A DNA stretch of 64,000 nt from Paragorgia papillata (Eukaryota; Cnidaria; Anthozoa; Scleralcyonacea; Coralliidae): positions 3,013,001 to 3,077,000 of the forward strand of contig JAWNZC010000234.1 of NCBI GenBank assembly GCA_035771165.1, written 5' to 3'. Under the pieces are notes generated by a model. The model ran no database searches and was not told the origin of the DNA. It saw only the letters and a program-made list of their open reading frames with translations. This document shows, one piece after another, positions 23,461 through 33,495 of this stretch (positions are counted from its first letter, which is position 1; every line of letters starts with the position of its first letter). Made by a program: the position numbers and the translations under genes.

Positions 23461-25456
23461 TCAGGCCTTGTAAACGTTATGCTTACGCGATTTCTTAAGA
23501 GCAAACTCGTTAATTACCGACATGTCAATGCTACGCAGAAGGCCATTTTCAATACTAAGCAGAACAAAGCCGTTCAGTCTCTTCTGCGTCATGCATGATC
23601 TGAGCTGATTCTTTATCAGCTTAAGTTTGGAGAACGACCGTTCTCCAGAACAGTTCGAAATCATCAGACTGAGATAAATACGGAATGCGATGACAGTGTT
23701 CGGAAATACAGTTTCCAGATTTTTGGCCACAAGAAGCCTGTACATGCGCAATTCCAACGAATCCACGTTCAATCTGACGTCGTCATCATCTTTCGTTATG
23801 ACGGCTTCGTCATCAGAGTCATCAGAGTCGATCGTAGATGGGGCTGAAGAAGTTGCAGGAACTGAAGCTGTAGTCACTTCCAATGATTTCGTAACGAAGT
23901 CTGTGTTAAGAAAACCAGAAAACTGTAACAATTCGTCAGACAGACTGGCTTCTAGATCTGTGGGGTATGCCTCTTGAAGGATCTTCGCACTTTTGATCAC
24001 TTCTTCAACTGAAAGGTCCTTGAGCTTTCGCGCAGGAAGCCAAACCTTGCAGCAATACCAGTGTATGCACCCAGTCGTTTCCGCAACTCAGCATCAATGC
24101 TGTCGATTATGACCAGGAACGTACCCGTACGGAACTTACTGGCTGGGGTCTGCGACAATTCAGGCGCTGATCCTGGTTCGTCGTAACGGCGATTTCGTTG
24201 ACGCACACGTTTAACTTCGTCCGTGTACTGGTCGCATTCAATGAGCTTCTTCCCCTTAGCTTCAAACCCATCAAATCTTGTCCGCAGCTTACGGATGAAT
24301 TCAATCAGCGATTCATAAATTTTAACGGCGGTGTTAAGGTCTTGGTCGGCTGATGCAGGATGTGGTGCCACAGAACTTCAAGAATTCCGGACTCGAGTCG
24401 GTTCATGTAGGCGGCAAGTCCACCAGCTTCCTCTCGGGTTTCGGGTTTCTCCTCATCGTCATCAGCGATTTCTTCGAGAGCGGCGTTAATTTCGTCATAT
24501 CCCATAACTAGAGCCTTTGTGGCGTCTGCGCGTGCCGACCAGCGAGTATCTGACATGCGCTTCACTGTTGGAAGGCCTTTGCTTGAAAGTTGATCCATCA
24601 TAACTTTCCAGCGATGCGTTGAAGCAGAAAAAAAGGAGTATAGTCGTTGGAGAAAACTGAAGAATCCAACGGCCAGCTGACAACAACCCACAGCAGACTG
24701 ACCAACGAGATTGAGGGAATGCGCGGCGCAGGGCACATACGCTGCCAGGTTACATTGTTGCCGAATAATGGCCTGCATGCCATTGTATTTCCCACTCATA
24801 TTGCTCGCATTATCGTATGACTGTCCGCGGCAATCAGCAACATCGATGTGATGGGTTTTAAAAAATTTGAGCAAGCTTTCCGCTAGTTCTTTTCCAGTGT
24901 GACCTTGCATGTTAAGGAAGGTTAAATATCGTTCAACAGGACCCGAAGGCAAAACGTACCGAAGAATACAGGTGAGTTGGTCAACATGGGAAATATCATG
25001 GGTCGAGTCTACAGGAACCGAGAAATACTTGGCGGACTTTACTTCCGTAATGATATACTCGAGCACACGATTTGCCATCAAATCGATGAATACTTCACAA
25101 ATTGTCTTCGACAGATAGGAAGTGTGACCCCGTCCCTTGTTTGCGTTATGGTTGATGTGTTGTGCTAGGAATGGATCGAATTTGGCTAGCAGTTCCAATA
25201 TACCCAAGTAGTTGCCGTTTGTGGGTGATCCGACAACCTCGTTTGAGCCGCGAAAGGGTAAACCGCGCTCAGATAGGAAACGGATAGTTTCTACCACCCG
25301 CTCTAGCACAGCACGCCAATAATCGCGCTCGTCATTGGTCTGTCTAACCAATTCCGAATCAACACGGCAGCCAGCATCACTGCGTTGGAGAAGCTGAATC
25401 ATGGCCTCTCGGTGCATTGCACTTCTTTCGTGACGTGGAATAGAATAGGAAGCGTG
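23461..25456 (-). pseudogene. hAT transposase (ZMYM1-like), C-terminal three quarters
   Basis: Continues the gene that begins at 39,477. Reads HASYSIPRHERSAMHREA and the DUF4371/RNase H-like region (KYFSVPVDSTHDISHVDQ; GQSYDNASNMSGKYNGMQA; PCAAHSLNLVG), then in other frames (24,371-23,997 and 24,000-23,461) the linker and the hAT dimerisation motif NCSGERSFSKLKLIKNQLRS. Domain order is that of TTF/zf-MYM-type hAT transposases. At least two frame breaks (near 24,340 and 24,000). The split from the N-terminal part is caused by the 13.3-kb insertion with a 6-bp duplication. Confidence 0.85.
25451..25456. other. Polinton-like target-site duplication, left copy
   Basis: AGCGTG, repeated directly at 38,794-38,799 immediately after the element's last base. 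Six bases is the Polinton/Maverick hallmark. Confidence 0.85.
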
Positions 25457-25499
25457 AGTAGTGATACCCCCCACTATGGAGTACAAAGGGATGCCGCCT

Positions 25500-25745
25500 C
25501 ATTAAATATTCAATTTTTAATTATTCATGCTCAGGCTCCTTTAGGACCTTCTAACCTCATTATGCATACGTCATTCATTCTCAGGCTCCTTTAGGACCTC
25601 CAAACCCTAACCTCATTAAATATTCAACTTATTGTTTATTCATTCTCAAGCTCCTGTGGGACCCTCTAACCCTATTATGCATACGTCATTATTTCTCAGG
25701 CTCCTTTGGGACCCTCTAACCCTAACCTTTGACTCCCTATGAGCC
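25500..25745. repeat. Subterminal repeats, left arm
   Basis: About four units of ctcaggctcctttaggacc followed by tctaaccctaacc and gcatacgtcatt elements. Mirrored at about 38,510-38,745. The position just inside the terminus suggests a role in end recognition or replication; inference. Confidence 0.75.
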
Positions 25746-25846
25746 GCTCAGGCAAATGCTAGAGTTGATTCTGTTATAAGTACTAAAGTACGGTGTTGTA
25801 TATATACACTTTACCCCAACAGTTCGTACGGTAAACGTTTGACAAG

Positions 25847-26224
25847 ATGGATATTATTTACGATGAGTTAAAGAAAAATAACATTAATATCGACAGAGAC
25901 ACTTTGTCGTATTACCTTAAACATTTTCTAGAACAACATAGAGTACTATTCGACAGTATCAGTGAACAAATACCCAGAATATGTCTTCAACACGTTTATG
26001 AAGAGATGAACCCCAACAATTTTGGTCGAATTATCGCTTATCTAACCCTAGTGTATAGAGTAAACGAAACCTTGGATGAAGAATCAATTCGAGAAGCCGT
26101 AAGGAGAACGATCAATGATTTAAAATGTATTGACTTGTCTAAATACAGACGAATTATTATTAGTTCTCCACGGTTGCTAGGGTACCTTCTACTCAGACTG
26201 ATATTTGCATATTTCCACGTGTAA
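25847..26224 (+). CDS. Bcl-2-like protein, left arm, 125 aa
   Basis: ATG 25,847 to TAA 26,224, small, alpha-helical and without a signal peptide. The segment NPNNFGRIIAYLTLV (about residues 53-67) looks like a BH1 motif (an N-[WF]-G-R core followed by a hydrophobic helix), preceded by an amphipathic helix and followed by a charged helix and a hydrophobic C-terminus (LLGYLLLRLIFAYFHV) that could be the last core helix or a membrane anchor. Bcl-2 homologues block host apoptosis and are carried by many large and mid-size DNA viruses. A TATA-like ttgtatatatacac lies some 50 bp upstream. Copy in the right arm is nearly identical (one residue differs, Q to E). Family assignment is by motif only. 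Confidence 0.5.
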   Translation: MDIIYDELKKNNINIDRDTLSYYLKHFLEQHRVLFDSISEQIPRICLQHVYEEMNPNNFGRIIAYLTLVYRVNETLDEESIREAVRRTINDLKCIDLSKYRRIIISSPRLLGYLLLRLIFAYFHV

Positions 26225-26415
26225 AACCTCATTAGGAGTGAGTTGTGTGTGGATAATAAGGGGTATTAATGTGTGGGCATGTTCAGGCCAAAAGTTGATT
26301 AGTGGGGGCGTTACCATAGCGAATCTCATTCGAATTCTGTTCTCTTACGAGTAACAACGAAAGTCTTTTGGAGTGTGATTTGGAACGTTTGTTGAAAGCC
26401 GTTTAGAACTGAGAC

Positions 26416-26900
26416 ATGAATACTCGACGATCTAGAAACCGTAAATGTGAAGCACGGGGAAATCAAGTACATGTCGATGAAGTGTCCGTTGTTGAATACC
26501 AAAAGCTGTTTCCATTATTAGAGACCATATACACAGACGCCGTCGCCACTGAAATCGAGAAATTATGCGAGGAAAAATGTTGTGGTTGTAAGATTGATCA
26601 CCCCAGTCAGCGCCAGCATGATTGCCTCATGATGACCAAGGAAGAAAGATGGGAATTGTACTGCAAAGATGCCATTGCATTTGTAAACGATAAACGATTA
26701 ATTTGGGACGAGTTTATTGAAGCGACAAGAGTCTTTAACACTCTTGGTGTCATAAAGACGCTCTTGAACGTTTAAGACAATTAGAAAACACTTCAGAGTC
26801 CATATTGTATGCACTGTGGCAATTGTATAGTAATGCGGAGAATCCAGAAATGAAATGTATTCAAGGATATCTTTCTTACTGGAGAGAAAGTAATAAATGA
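26416..26900 (+). CDS. Cys/His-motif protein, left arm
   Basis: ATG 26,416; the first frame stops at 26,775 (119 aa). A basic N-terminus (NTRRSRNRKCEARGN) precedes a compact Cys/His cluster, C-x3-CC-x-C then IDHPSQRQHDC, which could bind a metal. I recall similar HPSQ-x-x-H-x-C clusters in unnamed proteins linked to mobile elements of invertebrates, but cannot name the family. After about 26,740 the coding signal moves to another frame (WCHKDALERLRQLEN ... YWRESNK, ending at 26,900). The same shift is in the right arm, so it predates or was copied in the duplication. It lies about 190 bp downstream of the Bcl-2-like gene, same strand. Confidence 0.5.
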
Positions 26901-27196
26901 TTTTCTTGAATAAATGTTGTGTTTTGTCTTAAATATGGCTAATATTTGTAGACACACTTTATATTTTTATCCTAAATCTTGTCTGAAGGAATATAGCGGG
27001 TTTTGAACATTCTAAATGATTGAATCTGCTGAGATAACTTAACTCGAATATTATCTGAATAATCTATGAATATTATAATAGGGTTAGAACCTAACAGAAT
27101 AAATCATCTTAGAATCATACCTAACTAAACCTTCGTTTATAAGTGGAGGAAGATAGAATGAGGAATCACTTTGAGAAGCTGAACTTAGGATACGTA
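26901..27196. other. Non-coding, left arm
   Basis: AT-rich, no ORF. Mirrored in the right arm. Confidence 0.4.
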
Positions 27197-28601
27197 CAGT
27201 ACTGCCTAGAAGTAACCTAACAAAATCCGCGGTGATCCTAGGTCGAACCTCGGTTCAACCTAGGATCAACCGCGGGCCTGCCTAGGATCAACCTTGGTTG
27301 ATCCTGGGGCGAACCTAGGGCGAACCTAGGGTGAACCTAGGTTCGCCCGAGCGAACCTCAACCGCAAACGCATACGAGAAATATACGATCACGGTAGTCG
27401 GAAGAAGTCGCTAATTTCCGACGCTTGGCGTCCTTTGCCCGTTCCAAGTTCAGGTTGTTCACTTCACTGTCTTCGCTAACGCAATATGGGAAAGTTATCG
27501 CAATACGCCAGGGGCCAGAGGCGAGATCTCGGTATTAAAGCGGGCTGAAAAATTTCTCATATAAACACTCGCAGCCGGGCTGGAGTCCTGTTTCAAACGT
27601 CGAATTTGTCATGTGTCGAATCAAAAACATCGACCGCTTTGGTCGGTAAAACGACCAAAGTGCGACGTGGTTTCAAACGTCGAATTTATCATGTGTCCAA
27701 ACAAACTGGGACGAGATTTAAGTTCAGGACTTCAGTACTTTTAAAATGCAATCCGAACGAGTTCTTTAATACGGGAGGCCGATTACGTTCGACACATGAT
27801 AAATTCGGACGTTTGAAACCGACGTCGAATTTGGTCGAACTTTGTCAACCGTCATTAGATTCGACACATGATAAATTCGACGTTTGAAACCGACGTCGAA
27901 TTTGGTCGAACTTTGTCAACTGTCATTAGATTCGACACATGATAAATTCGACGTTTGAAACGGGCCTACCGACGCCGTCTATTGTTTGGCACTTGAAATA
28001 CTTGAAATCATCTCGGTAAGCGGGATGAATTTTTCCAAAAAAACGCGAGCCAGAAATTATTACTTGATATAAATTAGGAGCTGATTAGTCTATTGTTTGT
28101 GATAATTTCATACGACTACAGCATTATAACACGGCATAATTGTGTCAAGAGACAAGATGCTACTTTTCTTCGGCTTTTTAAAGTAAAACGCGTCTTAGCA
28201 ACGCTAGTTATTTGGAATAAAAATCAGTGCTATTTGGTAAATGCAACCACGAAATCGTCGAGACTGTGTGCAGACATGCAAAAGAGCGACTTTTAGAATA
28301 CTTTGGTGATTAAAAATTATTCATTTCCCTTGCTTCGGACTGTAAACTTGTATAAGATAGTTGTCCGTGACGTCGGCATGTCATGTTTATTTTGCTGCCC
28401 ACTTAATGGTCGGACGAGGTCGGAACCCGAAGTGTTTGTTCAACCGCAGTTTTTCTCTTGCGGTTCGACGTGTCACCGCAACCTCACCGCTACCTCACCG
28501 CTACCTCACCGCAACCTCACCGCAACCTCACCGCAACCTCACCGCTAATCCACCGCCACCGCACCGCAACCGCACTGTTAGGTTACTTCTAGGCAGTACT
28601 G
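27197..28601. mobile_element. TA-flanked 1.4-kb element full of iterated repeats, left arm
   Basis: Bounded by perfect 26-bp inverted repeats (CAGTACTGCCTAGAAGTAAC at the left end) and by TA on both sides, as in Tc1/mariner-type non-autonomous elements. Inside are three classes of iterated motif: CCTAGG-centred palindromes (27,230-27,360), about six copies of the ACGTCGAATTTATCATGTG motif in both orientations (27,595-27,960), and a run of ACCGCAACCTC units (28,470-28,580). Open frames through it are made by the repeats and are not proteins. Mirrored at 35,656-37,059. Confidence 0.7.
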
Positions 28602-28679
28602 TACGAATCAAGCCGAAAAGTCGTGAGCTCAGAAAAAACATATTGGCACATAGCAATGAAAAGCTTATATATGAATAAT

Positions 28680-28770
28680 ATATTAGATATTTGCTTCGCT
28701 TTTGAATATTATATTTGATATTTGCTTCGCTTTTGAATATTATATTAGATATTTGGTTCGCTTTTGTGAT
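28680..28770. repeat. 31-bp tandem repeat, left arm
   Basis: Three units of gaatattatattagatatt followed by tgcttcgctttt. Mirrored at about 35,490-35,580. Confidence 0.8.
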
Positions 28771-28959
28771 GTTTATACGTATAGGAACCCTTTGAAGTTA
28801 AAAAGAGTCGCCTTGAATGGTAGCGAATCGTTATTGTAAACTTAGAAGAACATTATTCGACAGCATCGTTGCTAAAGATTATAGAGTGGTGTATAATAAA
28901 CGTGTGCTTGTAAATAACTTTGATACTTTACCTTACGGATTTTAACTTGTGTGTTTGTA

Positions 28960-29150
28960 AATAACTTTAAACTTTTGTGTATGTTTGTAAATAGGAAACT
29001 GAAATTATACATTTTTTATAAACACTATTCATTTGTGTTATTCTGGTGTGAGGGATAGGAAGTGAGATTCAATGATTCAATCTTAGGATTCAATGATTCA
29101 ATCTTAGGATTCAATGATTCAATCTTAGGATTCAATGATTCAATCTTAGA
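28960..29150. repeat. Spacer-like segment plus short 21-bp array, left arm
   Basis: The segment tttgtaaataggaaactgaa ... ttctggtgtgagg is the reverse complement of the palindrome's central spacer and its flank; it is followed by about four units of gattcaatgattcaatctta. The same unit, in the opposite direction, borders the ATPase gene at 31.6-31.9 kb, so the RING-ATPase block in each arm is itself bracketed by inverted repeats. Confidence 0.75.
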
Positions 29151-29520
29151 GGGCTTAATGAGGGTCTTTTAGAGCACAGGGGTAGGGGTGGGGGTCTTGA
29201 GTAAATGAGTAAATACTTTATATGGCCCTGGGGGCCTTTTTCGTGGCCCTGTGGCCCTATCGCTTGAATACACTCCCTGTCCCCTCTGATCCCCCACGCA
29301 TTCGCCTAACCCGCTTTTTCTCCCTTTTGAGTTAATTTAGAAAAATTCTGAACAAATATGAAGAAGATTGCGTATGTGGGTTGCAAAATATTACGTTGTA
29401 TAATAAATATTACTGGGAGTATATTTCGTTAGGAGTATATTAGTTTTAGGAGTATATTTCGTTTGTTTTCTTTCAATGATTTGGTGGCTCTTAAAAGAGC
29501 CGTTTTTGTTTTGTTTTGGG

Positions 29521-29945
29521 TTATATCGCAACCCAGAGACAACCACATGTTGTTGACTGCCCGCAAAACATTGCAGCATTCACATTCAAACCATTAGTTA
29601 TCCTCCTTAACTCCTTCACGCACGCCTCGTGGACCGTAGACTGACAGCAGGATGTTTTTAACAGGTTCTCTTGTCCCTCAGTTTGGGCTAAGCATAAGAA
29701 ACAAACCTTGGAAGCATCGTACTTCCTTCGGCAATAGGCGCACCGAACTTCTTCAGCTTGGGATGAAGAAGTGATCATCCACTTTTGCAAACATCTTGCA
29801 TGGTTAAAATGTTTACAACAGGGAGTTGATAACGCCCATCGTTCTCCTCTTTTGATACTCTCCAAACAGAAGTGACACTCTTCTTCTTCTGTGTCTGGAT
29901 TCTCAGCGGTTATCAAGAACCCAAACAGTTCAAAATGTTTTATTT
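29521..29945 (-). pseudogene. Double RING-like protein, left arm, frame broken
   Basis: Same protein as the right-arm copy at 34,262-34,735 but with one extra T in a T run near 29,935, which puts the natural start out of frame. The readable part has CHFC ... CCKHFNHARC ... CAYC (a RING-type C/H pattern) and a second half-cluster CFLC ... CCQSTVHEAC. Zinc-binding RING proteins commonly act as E3 ubiquitin ligases; virus-borne ones often modify host defence. That role is inference. It is transcribed toward the outside of the element, divergent from the Cys/His protein. Confidence 0.6.
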
Positions 29946-30764
29946 GGTAGAATTAGATCTGGTGATGGTAGTACCCCAACTTGATCCATGCTCATCCGCA
30001 ATGCATATGTTTGAGTGTATTTGTGATGTTATGTGGTTCGTTTCCGTATTTATGAGGTTGGAACATGTTCACTTTAATTATCATTAATCATTACATGTCA
30101 AATTGAAAGTTTTGGTGTTCTATTTTCTTTAGTAATCTGAAGACATTAGTTATAGACCACTTCATGTGTGTGTGTATGTGTTTCAGAACGTATACGCCAA
30201 CTCTATCGATTAAACCCACGCGACCAAACAATTATGCACGCCCTAAATCTATGAATGTTTTTCCTATTGATGTCAATATTTACAGAAACTTATCAAAATA
30301 CTATATTTTTAATACTAAAGATATAATTTAGAGCTTGCATTACCACACACCGACTCCTAACTCTTTTTATGCAATAGTTTACTATAATATAACTCAACAA
30401 CACCTTTTATACGAGAGTTGATAAGCGGCGGCTTACACATTTAACCTGTACCAAAGGAATATCAGAAAGACATACACATTATTTATAAATACTTTATTGA
30501 ACTTCAGCATAGTACAGAAGATGATGTTTCAACGATTCAACAGTAATTTTAATTCTTATAATTGGCGTCATTCCAATACTACGGCGTTTTAGATTGATTG
30601 TAGGAGTACATTAGTTGGTTTTGTTTGTTTTTTTGTAATACTGGTTTCTTTCGTTTGATGAAATCTAAACATATATTCAAAATGCACCGTCCTATATAGC
30701 CTTTAATAAACCATTATCAGTATGTCTCAATGTCGCTTTTCTCAGGTATATTCAGCACTTATTC
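29946..30764. other. Non-coding between RING and ATPase genes, left arm
   Basis: AT-rich, no ORF. Mirrored at 33,496-34,261. Confidence 0.4.
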
Positions 30765-31583
30765 TTATACCCTGGGTTGATATACATAATGTGTATCAGT
30801 CGGAAATATCCCGGATCTTACTCGGATTTCATCGGGACATGTCGGCGTGAGATCGACAAACAGGCAAGAATACGGCTCTTTAGTCGCCATCTGGTAGGCT
30901 TGCTGGAAAAACTTTGTGTTGTCGGGATACAACTGTTTGGCAAGATGAGTCACTTGACTTGCATCACGAACATTTTTTGTTAGGACAAAGTAACTAGCGT
31001 TGAGAGAGATGGTACGATGGTCTTTGCTTTGATGAAATAAGTTTTGCACGATGATGGGATTTCTACCATGATGGGATTTCTTCGTGAATAGTTTGGCAAT
31101 AATCGTATCTTTTTCACCCATCATATCATCAATGATAAACAAATTTCTTATTTGGGGATTAATACTATCCAATATAGATTCGGATAAACCTTGCACAAAC
31201 TGAATCCCAGGAATAAGAAGTTCCATTTTAGCAAACGTGTCTTGGTACTCAGAATAAAAATAAATTATATTTTCTGGGACAGGGTCGATCATGATTTGGG
31301 CGTTGACTAACAATTCCTTGACAAAGCTTGTCTTCCCAGTCTTGGTCCCTCCAGAGACCAAGAGTCCAAAGGGATGTGTTAATTGTATCGAGTACGTTTT
31401 TTGACTCTCAGGGGTGAATGTAGTTGTCATAGCAGTAAATGGGGCAGATGTTGTTACCCTATCACTGATGGACCTTTTCTGATGAAAAGATCTCATATGG
31501 CGTAGACGATTACTTGATGTAGCGAATGATTTTTCGCAGACTTCACAAACGTAAGACATGTTCACCAAGTGACTGTCAATCAT
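30765..31583 (-). CDS. C2H2 zinc finger plus P-loop packaging-type ATPase, left arm, 272 aa
   Basis: ATG 31,583 to TAA 30,765, intact. Residues about 12-34 form a C2H2 finger (YVCEVCEKSFATSSNRL ... H-x3-H). After a linker comes HPFGLLVSGGTKTGKTSF (Walker A, about residues 75-90), a Y-S-E-Y motif, and LFIIDDMMGEKDTI (Walker B with a double aspartate, about residues 150-160). A compact single-domain ATPase of this type is found in Polintons and related viruses, where it belongs to the FtsK/HerA-like (A32) group that moves DNA into capsids. A C2H2 finger in front is unusual and could aid DNA contact. The 21-bp repeat array begins about 40 bp upstream of the start. Assignment by motifs; related P-loop families cannot be excluded. 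Confidence 0.6.
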   Translation of the reverse strand: MIDSHLVNMSYVCEVCEKSFATSSNRLRHMRSFHQKRSISDRVTTSAPFTAMTTTFTPESQKTYSIQLTHPFGLLVSGGTKTGKTSFVKELLVNAQIMIDPVPENIIYFYSEYQDTFAKMELLIPGIQFVQGLSESILDSINPQIRNLFIIDDMMGEKDTIIAKLFTKKSHHGRNPIIVQNLFHQSKDHRTISLNASYFVLTKNVRDASQVTHLAKQLYPDNTKFFQQAYQMATKEPYSCLFVDLTPTCPDEIRVRSGIFPTDTHYVYQPRV

Positions 31584-31624
31584 AAACTGATGTCACTCTT
31601 TCACGCAACTGTTTTTTATAAGAT

Positions 31625-31850
31625 TAAATCACTAAATCCTAAGATTGAATCATTGAATCCTAAGATTGAATCATTGAATCCTAAGATTGAATCATTGAAT
31701 CCTAAGATTGAATCATTGAATCCTAAGATTGAATCATTGAATCCTAAGATTGAATCATTGAATCCTAAGATTGAATCATTGAATCCTATGATTCAATCAT
31801 TGAATCCTAAGATTGAATCATTGAATCCTAAGATTGAATCATTGAATCTC
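31625..31850. repeat. 21-bp tandem array, left arm
   Basis: About eleven units of attgaatcctaagattgaatc, with one variant unit (cctatgattcaatc). The array is divisible by three and so gives an open frame of SLNPKIE heptads that starts with a start codon beside the ATPase gene; I do not consider it a proven gene. The right arm has about fifteen units. Confidence 0.85.
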
Positions 31851-31894
31851 ACCTCCTACCCCTCACACCAGAATAACACGAATCAATAGTGTTT

Positions 31895-31957
31895 ATAAAA
31901 AATGTATAATTTCAGTTTCCTATTTACAAACATACACAAAAGTTTAAAATTATTTAC
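31895..31957. other. Centre of the palindrome, 63-bp spacer
   Basis: The flanks aatcaatagtgttt (to 31,894) and aaacactattgatt (from 31,958) are complementary. The spacer itself matches, in the same orientation as the 31.6-kb array, the segment next to the short arrays at 28.97-29.04 kb and 35.2-35.3 kb. Confidence 0.85.
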
Positions 31958-31994
31958 AAACACTATTGATTCGTGTTATTCTGGTGTGAGGGGT

Positions 31995-32320
31995 AGGAGG
32001 TGAGATTCAATGATTCAATCTTAGGATTCAATGATTCAATCTTAGGATTCAATTGATTCAATGATTGAATCATAGGATTCAATGATTCAATCTTAGGATT
32101 CAATGATTCAATCTTAGGATTCAATGATTCAATCTTAGGATTCAATGATTCAATCTTAGGATTCAATGATTGAATCATAGGATTCAATGATTCAATCTTA
32201 GGATTCAATGATTCAATCTTAGGATTCAATGATTCAATCTTAGGATTCAATGATTCAATCTTAGGATTCAATGATTCAATCTTAGGATTCAATGATTCAA
32301 TCTTAGGATTTAGTGATTTA
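31995..32320. repeat. 21-bp tandem array, right arm
   Basis: Reverse complement of the left-arm array with about fifteen units, three variant units and one collapsed unit (near 32,050). The difference in copy number shows that the two arms have evolved separately since the duplication. Confidence 0.85.
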
Positions 32321-32361
32321 ATCTTATAAAAAACAGTTGCGTGAAAGAGTGACATCAGTTT

Positions 32362-33495
32362 ATGATTGACAGTCACTGGGTGAACATGTCTTACGTTTGT
32401 GAAGTCTGCGAAACATCATTCGCTACATCAAGTAATCGTCTACGCCATATGAGATCTTTTCATCAGAAAAGGTCCATCAGTGATAGGGTAACAACATCTG
32501 CCCCATTTACTGCTATGACAACTACATTCACCCCTGAGAGTCAAAAAACGTACTCGTTAAGAAATAGAAAATGGCCGCCCGTGTTTATATAGCCTGATGC
32601 AAACACGAGAGTGAATTGGGAGAATTTGAAAGTTTATGTGAACCCGAGCCGTAGGCGAGGGTTTACATAAGTACTTTCGAATTCTCCCAACTCACTCGAG
32701 TGTTTGCATCAGGTTATATAAACACGGGCGGCCATTTTCTATTTCTTTTATGAAATAAGGGTAGGAAATGTGCCGTGACATCACAACCGTGTTTGCATAG
32801 CCTGATATAAACACGGTAATTGACCAATCACAGCGTGCGTAAGATGCAACCTATTTTATAAATACAATTAACACATCCCTTTGGACTCTTGGTCTCTGGA
32901 GGGACCAAGACTGGGAAGACAAGCTTTGTCAAGGAATTGTTAGTCAACGCCCAAATCATGATCGACCCTGTCCCAGAAAATATAATTTATTTTTATTCTG
33001 AGTACCAAGACACGTTTGCTAAAATGGAACTTCTTATTCCTGGGATTCAGTTTGTGCAAGGTTTATCCGAATCTATATTGGATAGTATTAATCCCCAAAT
33101 AAGAAATTTGTTTATCATTGATGATATGATGGGTGGTGAAAAAGATACGATTATTGCCAAAACTATTCACGAAGAAATCCCATCATGGTAATCTCAGTGT
33201 AATTTATATCGTGCAAAACTTATTTCATCAAAGCAAAGACCATCGTACCATCTCTCTCAACGCTAGTTACTTTGTCCTAACAAAAAATGTTCGTGATGCA
33301 AGTCAAGTGACTCATCTTGCCAAACAGTTGTATCCCGACAACACAAAGTTTTTCCAGCAAGCCTACCAGATGGCGACTAAAGAGCCGTATTCTTGCCTGT
33401 TTGTCGATCTCACGCCGACATGTCCCGATGAAATCCGAGTAAGATCCGGGATATTTCCGACTGATACACATTATGTATATCAACCCAGGGTATAA
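32362..33495 (+). pseudogene. C2H2 plus P-loop ATPase, right arm, disrupted
   Basis: Mirror copy of the gene at 30,765-31,583. A 305-bp fold-back insertion (32,557-32,861) splits it between the zinc finger and Walker A, bringing in a stop. The downstream piece (32,870-33,495) keeps GGTKTGKTSF and LFIIDDMMG, then has a 3-bp insertion (an extra G residue), an extra A that shifts frame near 33,162 and a rearranged short repeat (left arm: gaaatcccatcat twice; right arm: once plus new sequence). The end is intact (HYVYQPRV). Inactive as sequenced. Confidence 0.75.
32557..32861. mobile_element. 305-bp fold-back insertion in the right-arm ATPase gene
   Basis: Absent from the left arm, so it inserted after the arms formed. 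Long hairpin: agaaatagaaaatggccgcc ... gcaaacacgag pairs with ctcgagtgtttgc ... ggcggccattttctatttct; loop gagccgtaggcgagg. A second, partial arm (ccgtgtttgcatagcctgat) follows. No clear target duplication. Confidence 0.8.

Noticed and set aside
25540..25740. CTAACCCTAACC stretches as telomeric DNA
   Set aside because: Only one or two units at a time, inside larger subterminal repeats of the Polinton-like element.
27590..27970. CRISPR-like array
   Set aside because: Units occur in both orientations, spacers are not unique and the DNA is eukaryotic; these are iterated palindromes.
28303..28678. Open frames with repeated HRNLTATSP residues, also mirrored at 35.6-35.95 kb
   Set aside because: Produced by the ACCGCAACCTC tandem run inside the TA-flanked element.
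31569..32376. Two mirrored open frames of SLNPKIE heptads beside the ATPase genes
   Set aside because: The frame is open only because the 21-bp array is divisible by three. It might be translated, but nothing beyond that supports a protein.
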